A stretch of DNA of 64,000 nucleotides from Cercis canadensis (Eukaryota; Streptophyta; Magnoliopsida; Fabales; Fabaceae): the NCBI GenBank assembly GCA_003255065.1, contig QAOA01006449.1:186001-250000 (forward strand), given 5' to 3'. Position numbers and translations under genes: made by a program. Positions 46,431-58,120 of the stretch are shown in pieces (the first letter of the stretch is position 1; each line of letters starts with the position of its first letter). Below the pieces are notes generated by a model. That model had not been told where the DNA came from, did no database searches, and saw only the letters and a program-made list of their open reading frames with translations.

Positions 46431-47840
46431 GATTCCCCCACACTTAGCTTTTTGCACTCCTGGGCAAAATCACAAGAAACAAACTAACTAGAATAAGAAA
46501 AACAGCTCTCCAATCAAATCAAGAATGCAAAGATTAAGGTAAGAAAACAATTCAAACTTAAAGAATAGCAACACTCATGGAACAATATCTCTTGACAACT
46601 AAAGAACAAAAAACATGGCAATTTTATTTAATAGGAATGAGTCAAAGTAGATAGCCTCTCACAAGATAAATAAATGCTCTCAATTCTCTCAAGTGTCTAA
46701 GGTAAGTATTTCTCTCCAATCATCCTATCAAAATCACACTACCATAAGCTTGTTCACTTTCTCAGTCTCCACTACCTATGTCACATGCATAACACAAATC
46801 AAAAGGACTTTTAAAGGCTTGTAATGGGGAAAGGTAAAGAGATGTCAATAATATGGCTAAAGCACCCAAGGAATCACAAAGAGCATCTAATTATGGAGAA
46901 TTTCAAGTACTTTATGCATCTTGACTTTGGGCTTCAACTCATTTTTTTCTTTTCCCAAAAAAACTTTATTCTCTTGTTGCTGCTGTATTTTTTTTCATTT
47001 TTTCATTTTTCATTTTTTTTTTTCATTTTTTTTTTTGAATTATAATACTTAACAATTTCAGCCACAACCAATCAGCCACAACTTGATGCTTTGTTTTTGT
47101 AAGAATTTACTCCTTTTTTATTCAATGCAATGCTCTGTAATTCCTAAGGGTTGGGTAGGACATGGTTTTACACTTAGGCTTGCAATGAGCTACACATGAA
47201 AGAAAAGATCATTAGGCTCAAAAAGGGGAAATCAAAGGATAACATCAAGGTTAGCTATTTGGTCAAGTAGCTTCTCAAAGAAAGGAATGCCTTAATCACT
47301 TCTATGCATGCATATACAAATGTAACCTTAACTAAGAAACAGAACAAGTTCTAGAGCGTCAAAATGATAGATGAAAACACACAAGAAAGAATCATGACAT
47401 ATGGCTCAAATCCTCACAGCTTATAAGACTACTAAGAATCAACTTATCCAAATCAAATTTTTGTTGCCATATCATTTAAATCCAAGAAACAAGATAATTG
47501 TCCACTCATGTTATAGCACTTAAGAATCAAAATTGCTTCAAACCATTCTCTTCATAACTCTTAAATTGATTGGAAAGAACTAGAAAAATTTAAAAACACA
47601 TAAAACAGAAAATTAAGCCTAAAACAGAAAACATAACACTAAAAATCTAAACAGAAAATAGTAAAAACAGCAAGTAAAGTAAAATAGGAAAACAAAAAGC
47701 ATAAAAACACACACAACAAGCTAATCCCTCCCCCACACTTAAATTTTTGCAGTGTCCTCAATGCAAAGCACAAAGCAAACAGTAAAAGCAAGCAAGACAC
47801 TAAAAATAAAAGAGAAAAGGAAAGAAAACAGCTTGTGGGT
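46431..47840 (-). other. Athila 3' non-coding region with two polypurine tracts
   Basis: No env-like ORF is convincing. The polypurine tract next to the LTR reads AAGTGTGGGGGAATC on the - strand (46445-46431). A near copy, AAGTGTGGGGGAGGG, sits just after pol at about 47741-47727. Poly(T)/(TTTC) runs lie around 46980-47040. Confidence 0.75.
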
Positions 47841-50800
47841 TTAAGTCTCATAAAGGGTAGCAGACAAGTGCACCTCCTCCACCACTTGCTCTTGAAAACC
47901 CTCATAGAAAGGTTTCAGTCGATGTCCGTTCACTAGGAAGGTCTGGTTGGTTGCCTCATTCTTAATCTTAATTGCACCATCAGGAAAGACATGAGTCACC
48001 ACAAAAGGACCCATCCATCGAGAACGAAGCTTGCCGGGCATTAGCTTGAGACGAGAGTTGTAGAGTAGCACTTTCTGACCAATGTAGAACTCTTTTCTCA
48101 CCAACATCTTGTCATGGACAGCCTTGGTCTTTTCTTTGTAAATTCTGGAATTCTCATAAGCCGCCAACCGAATTTCATCAAGTTCCTGTAGGTGGAGTTT
48201 CCTCTGTGATCCTGCTTGGGCTAAATCAAGATTACACTGCTTCACAGCCCAGTACGCCTTATGCTCGATCTCTACTGGAAGGTGACATGCCTTGCCAAAG
48301 ACTAGCCTGTAAGGGGACATGCCTATAGGGGTCTTGTAGGCAGTCCGATAGGCCCACAATGCATCATCCAAACGCAGGCTCCAGTCCTTTCTGTTGGGCT
48401 GGACAGTCTTCTCTAAAATTTGCTTGATCTCCCTATTTGACACCTCTACTTGCCCATTGGTTTGTGGATGGTAAGGGGTTGACACCTTGTGCACCACACC
48501 ATACTTTCTCAACAAAGCAGCCATGTGCCTATTGCAGAAGTGTGAACCTTGGTCACTGATGATGGCTCTTGGAACGCCGAACCTGCAGAAAATGTGAGTC
48601 CTGACAAAATCTAAGACAACACGAGAATCATCAGTCCGGGTGGCCTTGGCCTCTACCCATTTAGAAACATAGTCCACAGCTAAAAGAATATACACAAAAC
48701 CAAAAGAAGTAGGGAAAGGACCCATGAAATCGATGCTCCAAACATCAAATATCTCACAAAATAGCAAAGGCTGTTGAGGCATCTTATTCCTACGGGAAAT
48801 ATTACCTGTCCGTTGGCATTGGGCACAATTCTTACAAAAGTTGTACGCATCATGAAATAGGGTAGGCCAATAGAGTCCAGAATCTAAAACTTTACGAGCA
48901 GTGCGCTGAGGTCCAAAATGACCACCACATGCAGAAGTATGACAGAACTGTAACACAGACTCAGACTCATGTCCAGGCACACACCTCCTAATTACTTGGT
49001 CACTACAGAGTCTCCACAAGTAGGGGTCATCCCACACATAATGTTTGGATTCACTTTTAAGCTTATCTACTTGATGCTTCTTAAAATAAGCAGGTAACTC
49101 AGAAGCAACTAAGTAGTTTACCAGGTCAGCATACCAAGGATCTGTACCTTGCAGCTGATAAAGCTGCTCATCCGGGAAGGTTTCTCTGATGGGAAGGTTG
49201 TCCAAAGTCAGTGGTATCCGACTCAGGTGATCTGCTACCAAGTTCTCGGCTCCACTCTTGTCTCTGATCTCAAGGTCGAATTCTTGCAAGAGCAGCATCC
49301 ACCTAATGAGCCTAGGCTTCGCATCCGGCTTCTTGAGCAAGTACTTTAAAGCTGCATGATCAGAGAAAGCAATGACTTTAGAATTAAGCAAATATGAACG
49401 GAATTTATCTAAAGCAAACACAATTGCAAGGAGCTCTTTCTCAGTAGTGGTGTAATTTGCTTGGGCAGCATCCAAAGTGCGAGAGGCATAATAAATCACG
49501 TGGGACAGCTTGTCCACTCGCTGTGCAAGGACAGCGCCTACTGCAAAGTTTGATGCATCGCACATAAGCTCAAAGGGAAACTCCCAGTTAGGTGGCTGCA
49601 TGATGGGATGGGAGGTAAGACTCTGCTTCAGCTGATCAAAGGCTACTCTGCACTGCTTATCAAAGTCGAAATCCACTTCTTTCTGGAGAAGCTTAGACAA
49701 TGGCAAGGCAATCTTGCTGAAGTCCTGGATGAATCGCCTGTAAAACCCTGCATGACCAAGAAAGGAATGTACTTCCCGCACACAAGTGGGGTAGGGTAAG
49801 GAGGCAATAACATCTATCTTAACCTTATCTACTTCAATGCCTTTGCTAGAAATTACATGCCCTAAAACTATGCCTTGTTCGACCATGAAGTGACATTTCT
49901 CAAAATTAAGAACAAGGTTAGTCTCAATGCATCTATCAAGTACCCTAGCAAGGCTATCTAAACATGCATCAAAAGAGGAGCCATATACAGTAAAGTCATC
50001 CATGAATACCTCCATGCAGTGTTCTAAAAAATCAGAAAATATGCTCACCATACACCGCTGGAATGTACCAGGGGCATTACACAGGCCGAAATGCATCCTC
50101 CTATATGCAAATGTGCCGAATAAACAGGTGAAAGTCGTCTTCTCCTTATCCTCTGGGGCTATGTGAATCTGGAAGTAGCCTGAGAAGCCATCCAGGAAGC
50201 AGTAATGGGACTTCCTTGCCAGTCTCTCTAACATTTGATCAATAAAGGGTAGAGGGAAGTGATCCTTCCTTGTCGCCTGGTTGAGTCTTCTATAATCGAT
50301 GCAGACGCGCCAGCTGTTCTGCACTCTGGTGGGGATCAACTCATTCTTCTCATTGGCTACCACACTTATGCCACTCTTCTTTGGAACCACTTGAACTGGA
50401 CTCACCCATTTGCTATCTGAGATAGGGTAGATAATGCCGGCTGACAACAGCTTGCTCACTTCTTTCTTGACCACATCCAGAATCAACGGGTTAAGTCGCC
50501 TTTGGGGCTGTCTCACTGGTTTAGCTTCTTCCTCTAATAAAATCCTATGCATGCAGGTGGAGGGGCTAATGCCAGGAATGTCTGCTAGTGTCCATCCAAT
50601 AGCTGTCTTCCGCTGCTTCAGAATCTGCAACAACCTCTCTTCTTGTTCAGGTTGCAGATTGTTGGCTATGATGACAGGCAGCTTTTCTTCTGCTTCTAGG
50701 AAAGCATACTTGAGATGGTCAGGTAACGGTTTCAGCTCAAGAATAGGTGGTTGCTGTACAGAAGGAACTAGCTTGGTTGGAGAAACCAAGTCTGCTGTGT

Positions 50801-52043
50801 GAAGCTCAGAAACACCTGCAAGCTCTGCACTATGCTCCAAAACAGTCTCATCATATCCCATATATGCAGAAATTTCAGAACAGGCAGCACAACTCCCATC
50901 ACAATTAGTACATGCGGGGCAATCTAAAGTATCTAGCAAGCCTACTATATCAGGAAATTCAGCTACCAATTCAGCATGCACATCATCAACTAGCAGGTCT
51001 ATGACATCTATTTGGAACACTGAATGCTCTTCTAGAGGGTGTTTCATGGCATCACTTAAATTAAAACGAATTACAGTGTCACCAAATTCCATGGACAGGG
51101 TACCAGCATGCACATCAATTATGGTCTTAGCAGTTTTAAGGAAGGGTCTACCTAAGATCAAAGGGGCATGTCTAGATGTAGACTCATCCTCCATATTTAA
51201 CACATAAAAATCTGCTGGAAATATTAAATCATTTACCCTAACCAAAACATCCTCAAGAAGGCCTGCAGGATAGGCTGTGCTTCTATTAGCAAGCTGAATG
51301 ACTACTCCAGTGGGCTTCAGTTCTCCAATCTGCAGTGATGAATAGATGGACTTGGGCATCACGTTGATGGAAGCACCCAGATCTAGCATGGCATTTGTAA
51401 ACTGCTTGTCTCCAATAGTGCAGGGAATGGTGAAAGTTCCAGGATCAGTGCACTTTGATGGTAAGTTAGGCTGGATCATTGCTGACACGTTTCTGCTCAT
51501 GCTCACTTTCTCATTGCCTTTCAGTCTTCTCTTATGGGTACACAAATCCTTCAAAAACCTTGCATACTTGGGAATCTGTTTAATTGCTTCCAGAAGAGGT
51601 ATATTGACTTCTACCTCCCTGAAAGTATCCATGATCTCTTTATCTAGCTCATGCTCAGCAATTTTCTTGGACTGTGTAATTCTGTTTGGAAAGGGGAGAG
51701 GAATACTGGGGGTAGAGCTCTCTGCCTGATCCTGAAGGTGGATTGGCTGCTGTTTTGGAATAGCTTTAGGGGCTGCAGGGTCTGAATTTTTTTCTTGAAC
51801 AAAATTTTGAACCGTAGAAGGTAAGCTAGGTTCTGGAGCACTCACTTCTTTACCACTGCGCAGGGTTATGGCACTCACATTGCCTCTTGGATTGGTGACT
51901 GTCTGAGAAGGTAAACTGCCAGAACCTTGAGACTTCATCTCACTAATGGTGCTTGCAAGTTGACCTATCTGAGTCTCCAAGCTCTGAATGCTAGTCTCAG
52001 TCCTCTGTTGGAATTGGATGTTGCTACTTGCCAATTGCTTCAC
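47841..52043 (-). CDS. Athila pol: protease, reverse transcriptase, RNase H, integrase
   Basis: One open frame of 1400 codons with no stop. Residues 1-130 are the Gln-rich end of Gag (LEDLVKQL-type coiled coil, then [17 protein letters not shown]). The protease has [13 protein letters not shown] near 220-230 and [11 protein letters not shown] near 295. A Cys cluster ([14 protein letters not shown]) lies at about 375-388. RT covers about 520-800 with FMDDF near 679. RNase H starts with [10 protein letters not shown] near 828. Integrase has its HHCC finger at about 1030-1080 and Asp in IDFMGPF (about 1104), Asp in SDQGSHF (about 1162) and Glu in GQVEVSNRE (about 1200). RWMGPFVV is the C-terminal GPF motif. 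The first Met used here is internal: a stop just upstream in the duplicated segment separates this frame from gag. All catalytic residues I can check are present. Confidence 0.93.
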   Translation of the reverse strand: MKQLASSNIQFQQRTETSIQSLETQIGQLASTISEMKSQGSGSLPSQTVTNPRGNVSAITLRSGKEVSAPEPSLPSTVQNFVQEKNSDPAAPKAIPKQQPIHLQDQAESSTPSIPLPFPNRITQSKKIAEHELDKEIMDTFREVEVNIPLLEAIKQIPKYARFLKDLCTHKRRLKGNEKVSMSRNVSAMIQPNLPSKCTDPGTFTIPCTIGDKQFTNAMLDLGASINVMPKSIYSSLQIGELKPTGVVIQLANRSTAYPAGLLEDVLVRVNDLIFPADFYVLNMEDESTSRHAPLILGRPFLKTAKTIIDVHAGTLSMEFGDTVIRFNLSDAMKHPLEEHSVFQIDVIDLLVDDVHAELVAEFPDIVGLLDTLDCPACTNCDGSCAACSEISAYMGYDETVLEHSAELAGVSELHTADLVSPTKLVPSVQQPPILELKPLPDHLKYAFLEAEEKLPVIIANNLQPEQEERLLQILKQRKTAIGWTLADIPGISPSTCMHRILLEEEAKPVRQPQRRLNPLILDVVKKEVSKLLSAGIIYPISDSKWVSPVQVVPKKSGISVVANEKNELIPTRVQNSWRVCIDYRRLNQATRKDHFPLPFIDQMLERLARKSHYCFLDGFSGYFQIHIAPEDKEKTTFTCLFGTFAYRRMHFGLCNAPGTFQRCMVSIFSDFLEHCMEVFMDDFTVYGSSFDACLDSLARVLDRCIETNLVLNFEKCHFMVEQGIVLGHVISSKGIEVDKVKIDVIASLPYPTCVREVHSFLGHAGFYRRFIQDFSKIALPLSKLLQKEVDFDFDKQCRVAFDQLKQSLTSHPIMQPPNWEFPFELMCDASNFAVGAVLAQRVDKLSHVIYYASRTLDAAQANYTTTEKELLAIVFALDKFRSYLLNSKVIAFSDHAALKYLLKKPDAKPRLIRWMLLLQEFDLEIRDKSGAENLVADHLSRIPLTLDNLPIRETFPDEQLYQLQGTDPWYADLVNYLVASELPAYFKKHQVDKLKSESKHYVWDDPYLWRLCSDQVIRRCVPGHESESVLQFCHTSACGGHFGPQRTARKVLDSGLYWPTLFHDAYNFCKNCAQCQRTGNISRRNKMPQQPLLFCEIFDVWSIDFMGPFPTSFGFVYILLAVDYVSKWVEAKATRTDDSRVVLDFVRTHIFCRFGVPRAIISDQGSHFCNRHMAALLRKYGVVHKVSTPYHPQTNGQVEVSNREIKQILEKTVQPNRKDWSLRLDDALWAYRTAYKTPIGMSPYRLVFGKACHLPVEIEHKAYWAVKQCNLDLAQAGSQRKLHLQELDEIRLAAYENSRIYKEKTKAVHDKMLVRKEFYIGQKVLLYNSRLKLMPGKLRSRWMGPFVVTHVFPDGAIKIKNEATNQTFLVNGHRLKPFYEGFQEQVVEEVHLSATLYET

Positions 52044-52946
52044 TAAGTCTTCCAGGCTCGGTTCTGGCTTGTTAGCTTGCTACATAGGCTACTTCATTAG
52101 TGCTTGGTACTGCTGGTTGCTTGAACTTGCATTGTACCTAGGCTGTTGTGGCTGGTACGTTTGTTGTTGCTGCTGCTGGTAAGGTTGGCCAGAATTTCCT
52201 CCATACCTTAAATTAGGGTGATCTCGCCAACCAGGGTTGTAGGTGGAGGAGTGGGGGTCATATCAGGGCTGCTGGTAAAGTCTGCCAGGAAAGACTCCAG
52301 CCACTACTTCAGTGTTGTCTTGGAGATACTGGGGGTAGAGCTCTCTGCCTGATCCTGAATGTGGATTGGTTGTTGTTTTGGAATAGCTTTAGGGGTTGCA
52401 GGGTCTGAATTTTTTTCTTGAACAAAATTTTGAACCGTAGAAGGCAGGCTAGGTTCTGGAGCACTCACTTCTTTACCACTGCGCAGGGTTATGGCACTCA
52501 CATTGCCTCTTGGATTGGTGACTATTTGAGAAGGTAAACTACCAGAACCTTGAGACTTCATCTCACTAATGGTGCTCGCAAGTTGGCCTATCTGAGTCTC
52601 CAAGCTCTGAATGCTAGTTTCAGTCCTCTGTTGGAATTGGATGTTGCTAGTTGCCAATTGCTTCACTAAGTCTTCCAGGCTCGGTTCTGGCTTGTTAGCT
52701 TGCTGCATAGGCTGCTTCATTGGTGCTTCGTACTACGAGTTGCTTGAACTTGCATTGTACCTAGGCTGTTGTGGCTGGTACATTTGTTGTTGCTGCTGCT
52801 AGTAAGGTTGGCCAGAATTTCCTCCATACCTTAAATTAGGGTGATCTCTCCAACCAGGGTTGTAGGTGGAGGAGTGGGGGTCATATCGGGGCTGCTGGTA
52901 AGGTCTGCCAGGAAAGACTCCAGCCACTACTTCAGTGTTGTCTTGG
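51703..52946 (-). repeat. 622 bp tandem duplication at the gag-pol junction
   Basis: 51703-52324 is repeated as 52325-52946, both opening atactgggggtagagctctc on the + strand. Copy 2 of the element (55115-55745) has a single unit, so the duplication is private to copy 1. It duplicates the gag C-terminus and protease N-terminus and separates gag from pol. The extra unit holds ORF 52720-52304. Confidence 0.92.
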
Positions 52947-53938
52947 AGAGTAGGACATTGATCTGTTGGATGACTAGACAGGGAACAAATTCCACATAGC
53001 TTGGCATGAGCTTGAACCGGTGTGTGCCCCATTGCTAGCTGTCTAACCAAGGAGGTCAATTCCTCTAAACGAGTCTCCACCCGTTGTTGATCTGCCATCT
53101 GCACTTCATTCACTCCTCTAGCTGGGGTGAGCATCCTTGTGCCAAATTGCTGTGCATTGTCTGACATTTTGGATATTAAATCTCTTGCAGCTGCAGGGGT
53201 CTTGTCCACTAAGGCACCTCTAGAAGTAGCATCCACATAGCCTCGATCCATAGGAAGAAGTCCTTCGTAGAAATATTGGATGAGCAACTGGTCACTGATT
53301 TGATGATGGGGGCAGCTTCCACAGAGTTTCTTGAATCTCTCCCAATACTCATGTAGTGTCTCTCCACTGTTTTGCCTTATGCCACATATTTCTTTTCGGA
53401 TGGCAGCAGCTCTTGAGGCAGGGAAGAATCTTTCAAGAAAGCACCTCTTCAAGTCATTCCAGCATGTGATGATGGATGGCTGCAAGTATAGCCAATCCTT
53501 CGCTGCTCCATCTAATGAAAAGGGAAAAGCCCTAAGCTTGATGTGCTCCTCTTCAATTGACTGAGGCTTCATGGTAGAACACACTATGTGAAATTCCTTC
53601 AAATGCTTGTGAGGATCTTCACCTGCAAGTCCATGAAACTTTGGGAGCAAGTGTATTAATCCAGACTTTAATTCGAAATTAGCATCAGGATATTGAATAC
53701 ACAAAGGTTGGTAATTATCATCAGGGGCAGCCAACTCCTTAAGTGTCCTAGCCCTAGCATGCATGTCATTATTTCCAGCCCCATTATTAGCAGCAAGATC
53801 AACCTCAGGATTAATGTCATTGGCAGCCAAATTATGCTCTATGTGATTAGGAGTTCTACGTGCCCTAGCAAGTGTGTGTAAGGTTCTCTCTATTTCAGAA
53901 TCACCTTCAAGTAGTTCAAATTGAGAGGACCGAGTCAT
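52799..53938 (-). CDS. Athila gag
   Basis: Structural protein of the particle, 379 codons from the ATG at 53938 (MTRSSQFELLEGD). The Retrotrans_gag core spans about 90-260 (HLLPKFHGL, DWLYLQPSIITCWNDLK, YWERFKKLC). A perfect CX2CX4HX4C zinc knuckle (C315, C318, H323, C328) binds RNA. The end, NPGWRDHPNLRYGG, is typical of Athila. It stops at a TAG (52801-52799) inside a Gln run, where the 52180 copy has CAG, so the natural product probably continued into pol. Copy 2 has the same TAG. Readthrough or simple deamination of a CHG site are both possible. Confidence 0.9.
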   Translation of the reverse strand: MTRSSQFELLEGDSEIERTLHTLARARRTPNHIEHNLAANDINPEVDLAANNGAGNNDMHARARTLKELAAPDDNYQPLCIQYPDANFELKSGLIHLLPKFHGLAGEDPHKHLKEFHIVCSTMKPQSIEEEHIKLRAFPFSLDGAAKDWLYLQPSIITCWNDLKRCFLERFFPASRAAAIRKEICGIRQNSGETLHEYWERFKKLCGSCPHHQISDQLLIQYFYEGLLPMDRGYVDATSRGALVDKTPAAARDLISKMSDNAQQFGTRMLTPARGVNEVQMADQQRVETRLEELTSLVRQLAMGHTPVQAHAKLCGICSLSSHPTDQCPTLQDNTEVVAGVFPGRPYQQPRYDPHSSTYNPGWRDHPNLRYGGNSGQPY

Positions 53939-54794
53939 TCACTATGCAAATCAAAAGATAACAACACTCTAAAACACACTAGAACACACAAAAACAGTAA
54001 AACAGTGAATCAATGAAAGAAAAGTGCAAAAACCACAACACACTAAATGCACTAGACAAATGTAAAAAGACACCAAAATAATACTAATTGACCCAACAAA
54101 ACATTTTTAAAAATTTTTCTACCACCACAGCATGAAATATTGATGAAAAGGAAACTCAAAAATCAAATAAAAAATCTTAAAAAATTGAAAAAGGGGTTCA
54201 AACGATGGAATTTGGCTGAGATAGGGTGGTTTGTCACACCGTTTTCCTTCAACTGACCAATTTTCAGCTCAATCAGAGCACAAAAATCCGTACAGAATTT
54301 TGACCCGTAAAATCGTAATTTCAAGCCAAAACGCTACGGAAACAGGGAAAAAATTTGGGAATAGGCACAAGAATTCACACAATGGGAACCTAAAACAGTA
54401 AGGCAAACAAGACAGCAAGAAAAAAAAAATCATAGACCTTACACAATATAGAAATTTTACCAAAAAGTGAACTAAGATAGCAAAGGGGACAGAATAGCGG
54501 CAAAGGAGACAAAACAAGGGCAATAATAGCACAAAGTTCAGCTCACAGTGCTTCTCACAAAGCAATTTCTCTGTCCATTAATTTGCAGCTCAATCCCAAT
54601 TGGTCAGAATAAAAAACAAGACAGAAACAGAAACACTAACCAGAGAAAGACAACCTAAACAAAATAGGAAAACAAAATAGGAACGCAAGTAGAACAAGGG
54701 AAAAATGAAGGAAGAACAATTGCAAGAAACAATAACAGTAAGCAATCAAAATAGTAATAAAAGAGTTCTAAGAAGATTAATTTGTTAGGTGAAA
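53939..54794 (-). other. Athila leader between primer-binding site and gag
   Basis: About 850 bp, A-rich on the + strand, with no supported ORF. Such leaders carry packaging and dimerisation signals. The same region in copy 2 is 58160-59004, with a short deletion and an insertion. Confidence 0.7.
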
Positions 54795-54812
54795 TCCCCG
54801 GCAACGGCGCCA
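54795..54812 (-). other. Primer-binding site for tRNA-Asp
   Basis: On the + strand it reads tccccggcaacggcgcca, identical to the last 18 bases of plant tRNA-Asp including CCA. On the - strand it follows the LTR end by 6 bp. It is a primer site, not a tRNA gene. Confidence 0.9.
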
Positions 54813-54818
54813 AAATTT

Positions 54819-54932
54819 TGACGGGTGCCGAACCGTACAAAATTAAACTACTAATTGCAACTAATTTGTAGTATAGAATGCAACCAGTGTCGTCTCCCAA
54901 GGATTCACCAGAACAACTAATCTTTTAAGAAC
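54819..54932 (-). repeat. Truncated 5' LTR of Athila copy 1
   Basis: The last 114 bp of the LTR (tgacgggtgccg on the + strand), cut within aagaac, where the complete LTR continues ttaagc. Confidence 0.88.
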
Positions 54933-54978
54933 TGATGAGCTGCCGAGGCTCCTCAAATTACTTAATGTTTTAGGTCGA
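54933..54978 (-). repeat. 46 bp end of a second LTR family at the breakpoint
   Basis: Matches the first 45 bp of the solo LTR at 56695 (tgatgagctgccgaggctcc), then switches within four bases to Athila pol sequence (ttgcatacttggg). It marks the junction of the two Athila copies. Confidence 0.88.
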
Positions 54979-56694
54979 TTGCATACTTGGGAATCTATTT
55001 AATTGCTTCCAGAAGAGGTATATTCACTTCTACCTTCCTGAAAGTATCCATGATCTCTTTATCTAGCTCATGCTCAGCAATTTTCTTGGACTGTGTAATT
55101 CTGTTTGGAAAGGGGAGAGGAATACTGGGGGTAGAGCTCTCTGCCTGATCCTGAAGGTGGATTGGCTGCTGTTTTGGAATAGCTTTAGAGGCTACAGGGT
55201 CTAAATTTTTTTCTTGAACAAAATTTTGAACCATAGAAGGTAAGCTAGGTTCTGGAGCACTCACTTCTTTACCACTGCGCAGGGTTATGGCACTCACATT
55301 GCCTCTTGGATTGGTGACTGTCTGAGAAGGTAAACTGCCAGAACCTTGAGACTTCATCTCACTAATGGTGCTTGCAAGTTGACCTATCTGAGTCTCCAAG
55401 CTCTGAATGCTAGTCTCAGTCCTCTGTTGGAATTGGATGTTGCTACTTGCCAATTGCTTCACTAAGTCTTCCAGGCTCGGTTCTGGCTTGTTAGCTTGCT
55501 GCATAGGCTGCTTCATTGGTGCTTGGTACTGCTGGTTGCTTGAACTTGCATTGTACCTAGGCTGTTGTGGCTGGTACGTTTGTTGTTGCTGCTGCTAGTA
55601 AGGTTGGCCAGAATTTCCTCCATACCTTATATTAGGGTGATCTCGCCAACCAGGGTTGTAGGTGGAGGAGTGGGGGTCATATCGGGGCTGCTGGTAAGGT
55701 CTGCCAGGAAAGACTCCAGCCACTACTTCAGTGTTGTCTTGGAGAGTAGGGCACTGATCTATTGGATGACTGAACAAATTCCACATAGCTTGGCATGAGC
55801 TTGAACCGGTGTGTGCCCCATTGTTAGCTGTCTAACCAAGGAGGTCAGTTCCTCCAAACGAGTCTCCACCCTCTGTTGATCTGCCATTTGCACCTCATTC
55901 ACTCCTCTAGCAGGAGTGATCATCCTTGTGCCAAATTGCTGTGCATTGTCTGACATTTTGGATATTAAATCTCTTGCAGCTGCAGGGGTCTTGTCCACTA
56001 AGGCACCTCCAGAAGCAGCATCCACATTGCCTCGATCCATAGGAAGAAGTCCTTCGTAGAAATACTAGATGAGCAACTGGTCACTGATTTGATGATGGGG
56101 GCAGCTTCCACAAAGTTTCTTGAATCTCTCCCAGTACTCATGTAGTGTCTCTCCACTGTTTTGCCTTATGCCACATATTTCTTTTCGGATGGCAGTAGCT
56201 CTTGAGGCAGGGAAGAATCTTTCAAGAAAGCACCTCTTCAAGTCATTCCAGCATGTGATGATGGATGGCTGTAAGTATAGCCAATCCTTCGCTGCTCCAT
56301 CTAATGAAAAGGGAAAAGCCCTAAGCTTGACGTGCTCCTCTTCAATTGACTGAGGCTTCATGGTAGAACACACTATGTGAAATTCCTTCAAATGCTTGTG
56401 AGGATCTTCACTTGCAAGTCCATGAAACTTTGGGAGCAAGTGTATTAATCCAGACTTTAATTCGAAATTAGCATCAGGATATTGAATACACAAAGGTTGG
56501 TAATTATCATCAGGGGCAGCCAACTCCTTAAGTGTCCTAGCTCTAGCATGCATGTCATTATTTCCAGCCCCATTATTAGCAGCAAGATCAACCTCAAGAT
56601 TAATGTCATTAGCAGCCATATTATGCTCTATATGATTAGGAGTTCTACGTGCCCTAGCAAGTGTGTGCAAGGTTCTCTCTATTTCAGAATCACC
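54979..56694 (-). pseudogene. Athila copy 2: gag and start of pol, broken
   Basis: Corresponds to 51564-53905 of copy 1 without the 622 bp duplication. The pieces are open at 56670-56065, 56040-55759 and 55516-54995. A stop (CAA to TAG-type change) lies near 56067. A 7-8 bp deletion near 55770 breaks the zinc knuckle. The TAG in the Gln run is at about 55599. Pol is lost after the protease N-terminus at 54979. Confidence 0.9.
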
Positions 56695-58120
56695 TATGAG
56701 CTGCCGAGGCTCCTCAAATTAGTTAATGTTTAAGGTCGGTTCCTAAGCTATTTGCAGCAAAGGGGAGCCTTAAGTCGAACCTAAGGATTGTTCTATTTGG
56801 TGAATCATATGGAGAAGCATATAAACAGGGGGGTTGTGTTTGTTTATGTGATTAACAAAAATTAATTGAAAGTGGTAGAGTTTTAGAGAAAGCAACCAAT
56901 CCAAGTCTTAACTAATTCTGATTTTGATTCATCCTTGATTTCCAAGGATCCACTTAATTATTAATCATGTTCTTGGCCTTTAAAACATATCAAGAAGCCT
57001 CTCAATGTTCTATGGATGTCTACTGGTTAAGCAACCAGAATTCGGTTCAACAAGGGACTAAATGAATTAAGCAAACATTCAAGTCCAGTTTAACCTAAGT
57101 CCTGAATCCAGCCAAGGTAATTAATCCGTCCAAGCTTAGAACCATTAATTAACCATACAATCCTCTTTTATCACATGCAAACAGAATATGAACACATGAA
57201 TAATCCAATCCGAATTAAGCAATTCAAACAGAATATTTCAGAGGATTGAAAGAACTTGATTAACAACTAAAATGAAGAACAACAACACATAATCTCAAAA
57301 TCAATAATCAGAATAGCAAAACCTGGATTGATATGATGATTTAGCCCTCCATGAACAAGAAGAGCTGAGTTCTTACAAAATATCTAAGAGAAAACTTAGA
57401 GACTAAGGAAAGAGGAAAAGCTGTCTAAAAATATCTAATGACTTGATTTTGAATTTCGGCTGCCCCCTCTTGCTGATATAGACCTCCAAATTTACATGCA
57501 CACCCAAATTGCCCTTAGGGCACACTTGTTCCCATGGGCCTTAGCTTCAATTGGGCTTTGGTTTGGGCCCATTTGGACTTGTCATGAGGAAGTTAGGCCC
57601 ATTTAAGTGGCAAAAGGTGTCTGGAACCGTCAGCTAACTTGCACAGCAAATAATACCATCTTCCACATAAAATATGGTGAACTGGTCTTCATATCAACTG
57701 AAGCTTTGTCTGTTAGCTTTCCAATGGTACCAGTTTCAGGTCCATATGACATACACAACTCAAGTTATGACCCAAATACTGCATGTAGGTCAGGATCCTG
57801 CGACAGCATGTCTTCTCTGGCTTCCAGGCTGCATATGACCTTCTGAACGTCCGAATTAGCTTTGGAGCCCTGAAAGCAAGTTGTAGACAATTCTCTCAGC
57901 TTTCCAATAAAGTATGACTCGGAATTTTTAGACATCCAAAACTTAAGATATGCCTGAAACACAGAGACAGCATATAATGCCCAGTATTGCTGGAAATTGC
58001 AATTAAGCATAAATGGATCCAAAGTCATGAAATGAGGTCTAAGTCTATGCAATTCAGCCCAAAAGAGGTTTAAAAGACTAAGTATGAGGAATAACTATTG
58101 TATAAAAAGTGTGTTCATCA
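56695..58120 (-). mobile_element. Solo LTR of another gypsy family, 1426 bp
   Basis: Read on the - strand it starts TGATGAACAC and ends CAGCTCATA, one base short of the TCATCA inverse that the 54933 fragment keeps. ATCACC flanks it on both sides (56689-56694, 58121-58126) and is single at the same site of copy 1 (53900-53905), so it is a true target duplication. It splits gag after about 12 codons. No interior remains, so the LTRs recombined. Its outer sequence resembles the Athila LTR (tataaaa, tgtgtt ends), suggesting a related family. ORF 57607-57846 inside is chance. Confidence 0.9.

Larger units (their letters stand above)
45125..54932 (-). mobile_element. Athila-type Ty3/gypsy element, copy 1 (5' LTR truncated)
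   Basis: Read on the - strand: 114 bp of 5' LTR (54932-54819), primer-binding site for tRNA-Asp, leader, gag, a 622 bp internal duplication, a 1400-codon pol, a 1.4 kb 3' non-coding region, polypurine tract and complete 3' LTR. The FMDDF active site, the integrase without chromodomain and the tRNA-Asp site indicate the Athila lineage. Open pol and gag make it fairly young. The 5' LTR is cut at 54932 by sequence of another LTR family. Confidence 0.9.

Noticed and set aside
47639-47905. 88-codon hydrophobic ORF after pol as an env-like gene
   Set aside because: Overlaps the end of pol, includes the second polypurine tract, is short and lacks a signal or fusion-like pattern.
49149-51729. Several + strand ORFs of 60-127 codons
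   Set aside because: They are antisense shadows of the open Athila pol frame.
54795-54812. tRNA-Asp gene
   Set aside because: Only the last 18 bases match; position next to the LTR shows it is a primer-binding site.
57607-57846. 79-codon ORF inside the solo LTR
   Set aside because: Lies across conserved LTR modules and is not related to a known protein.
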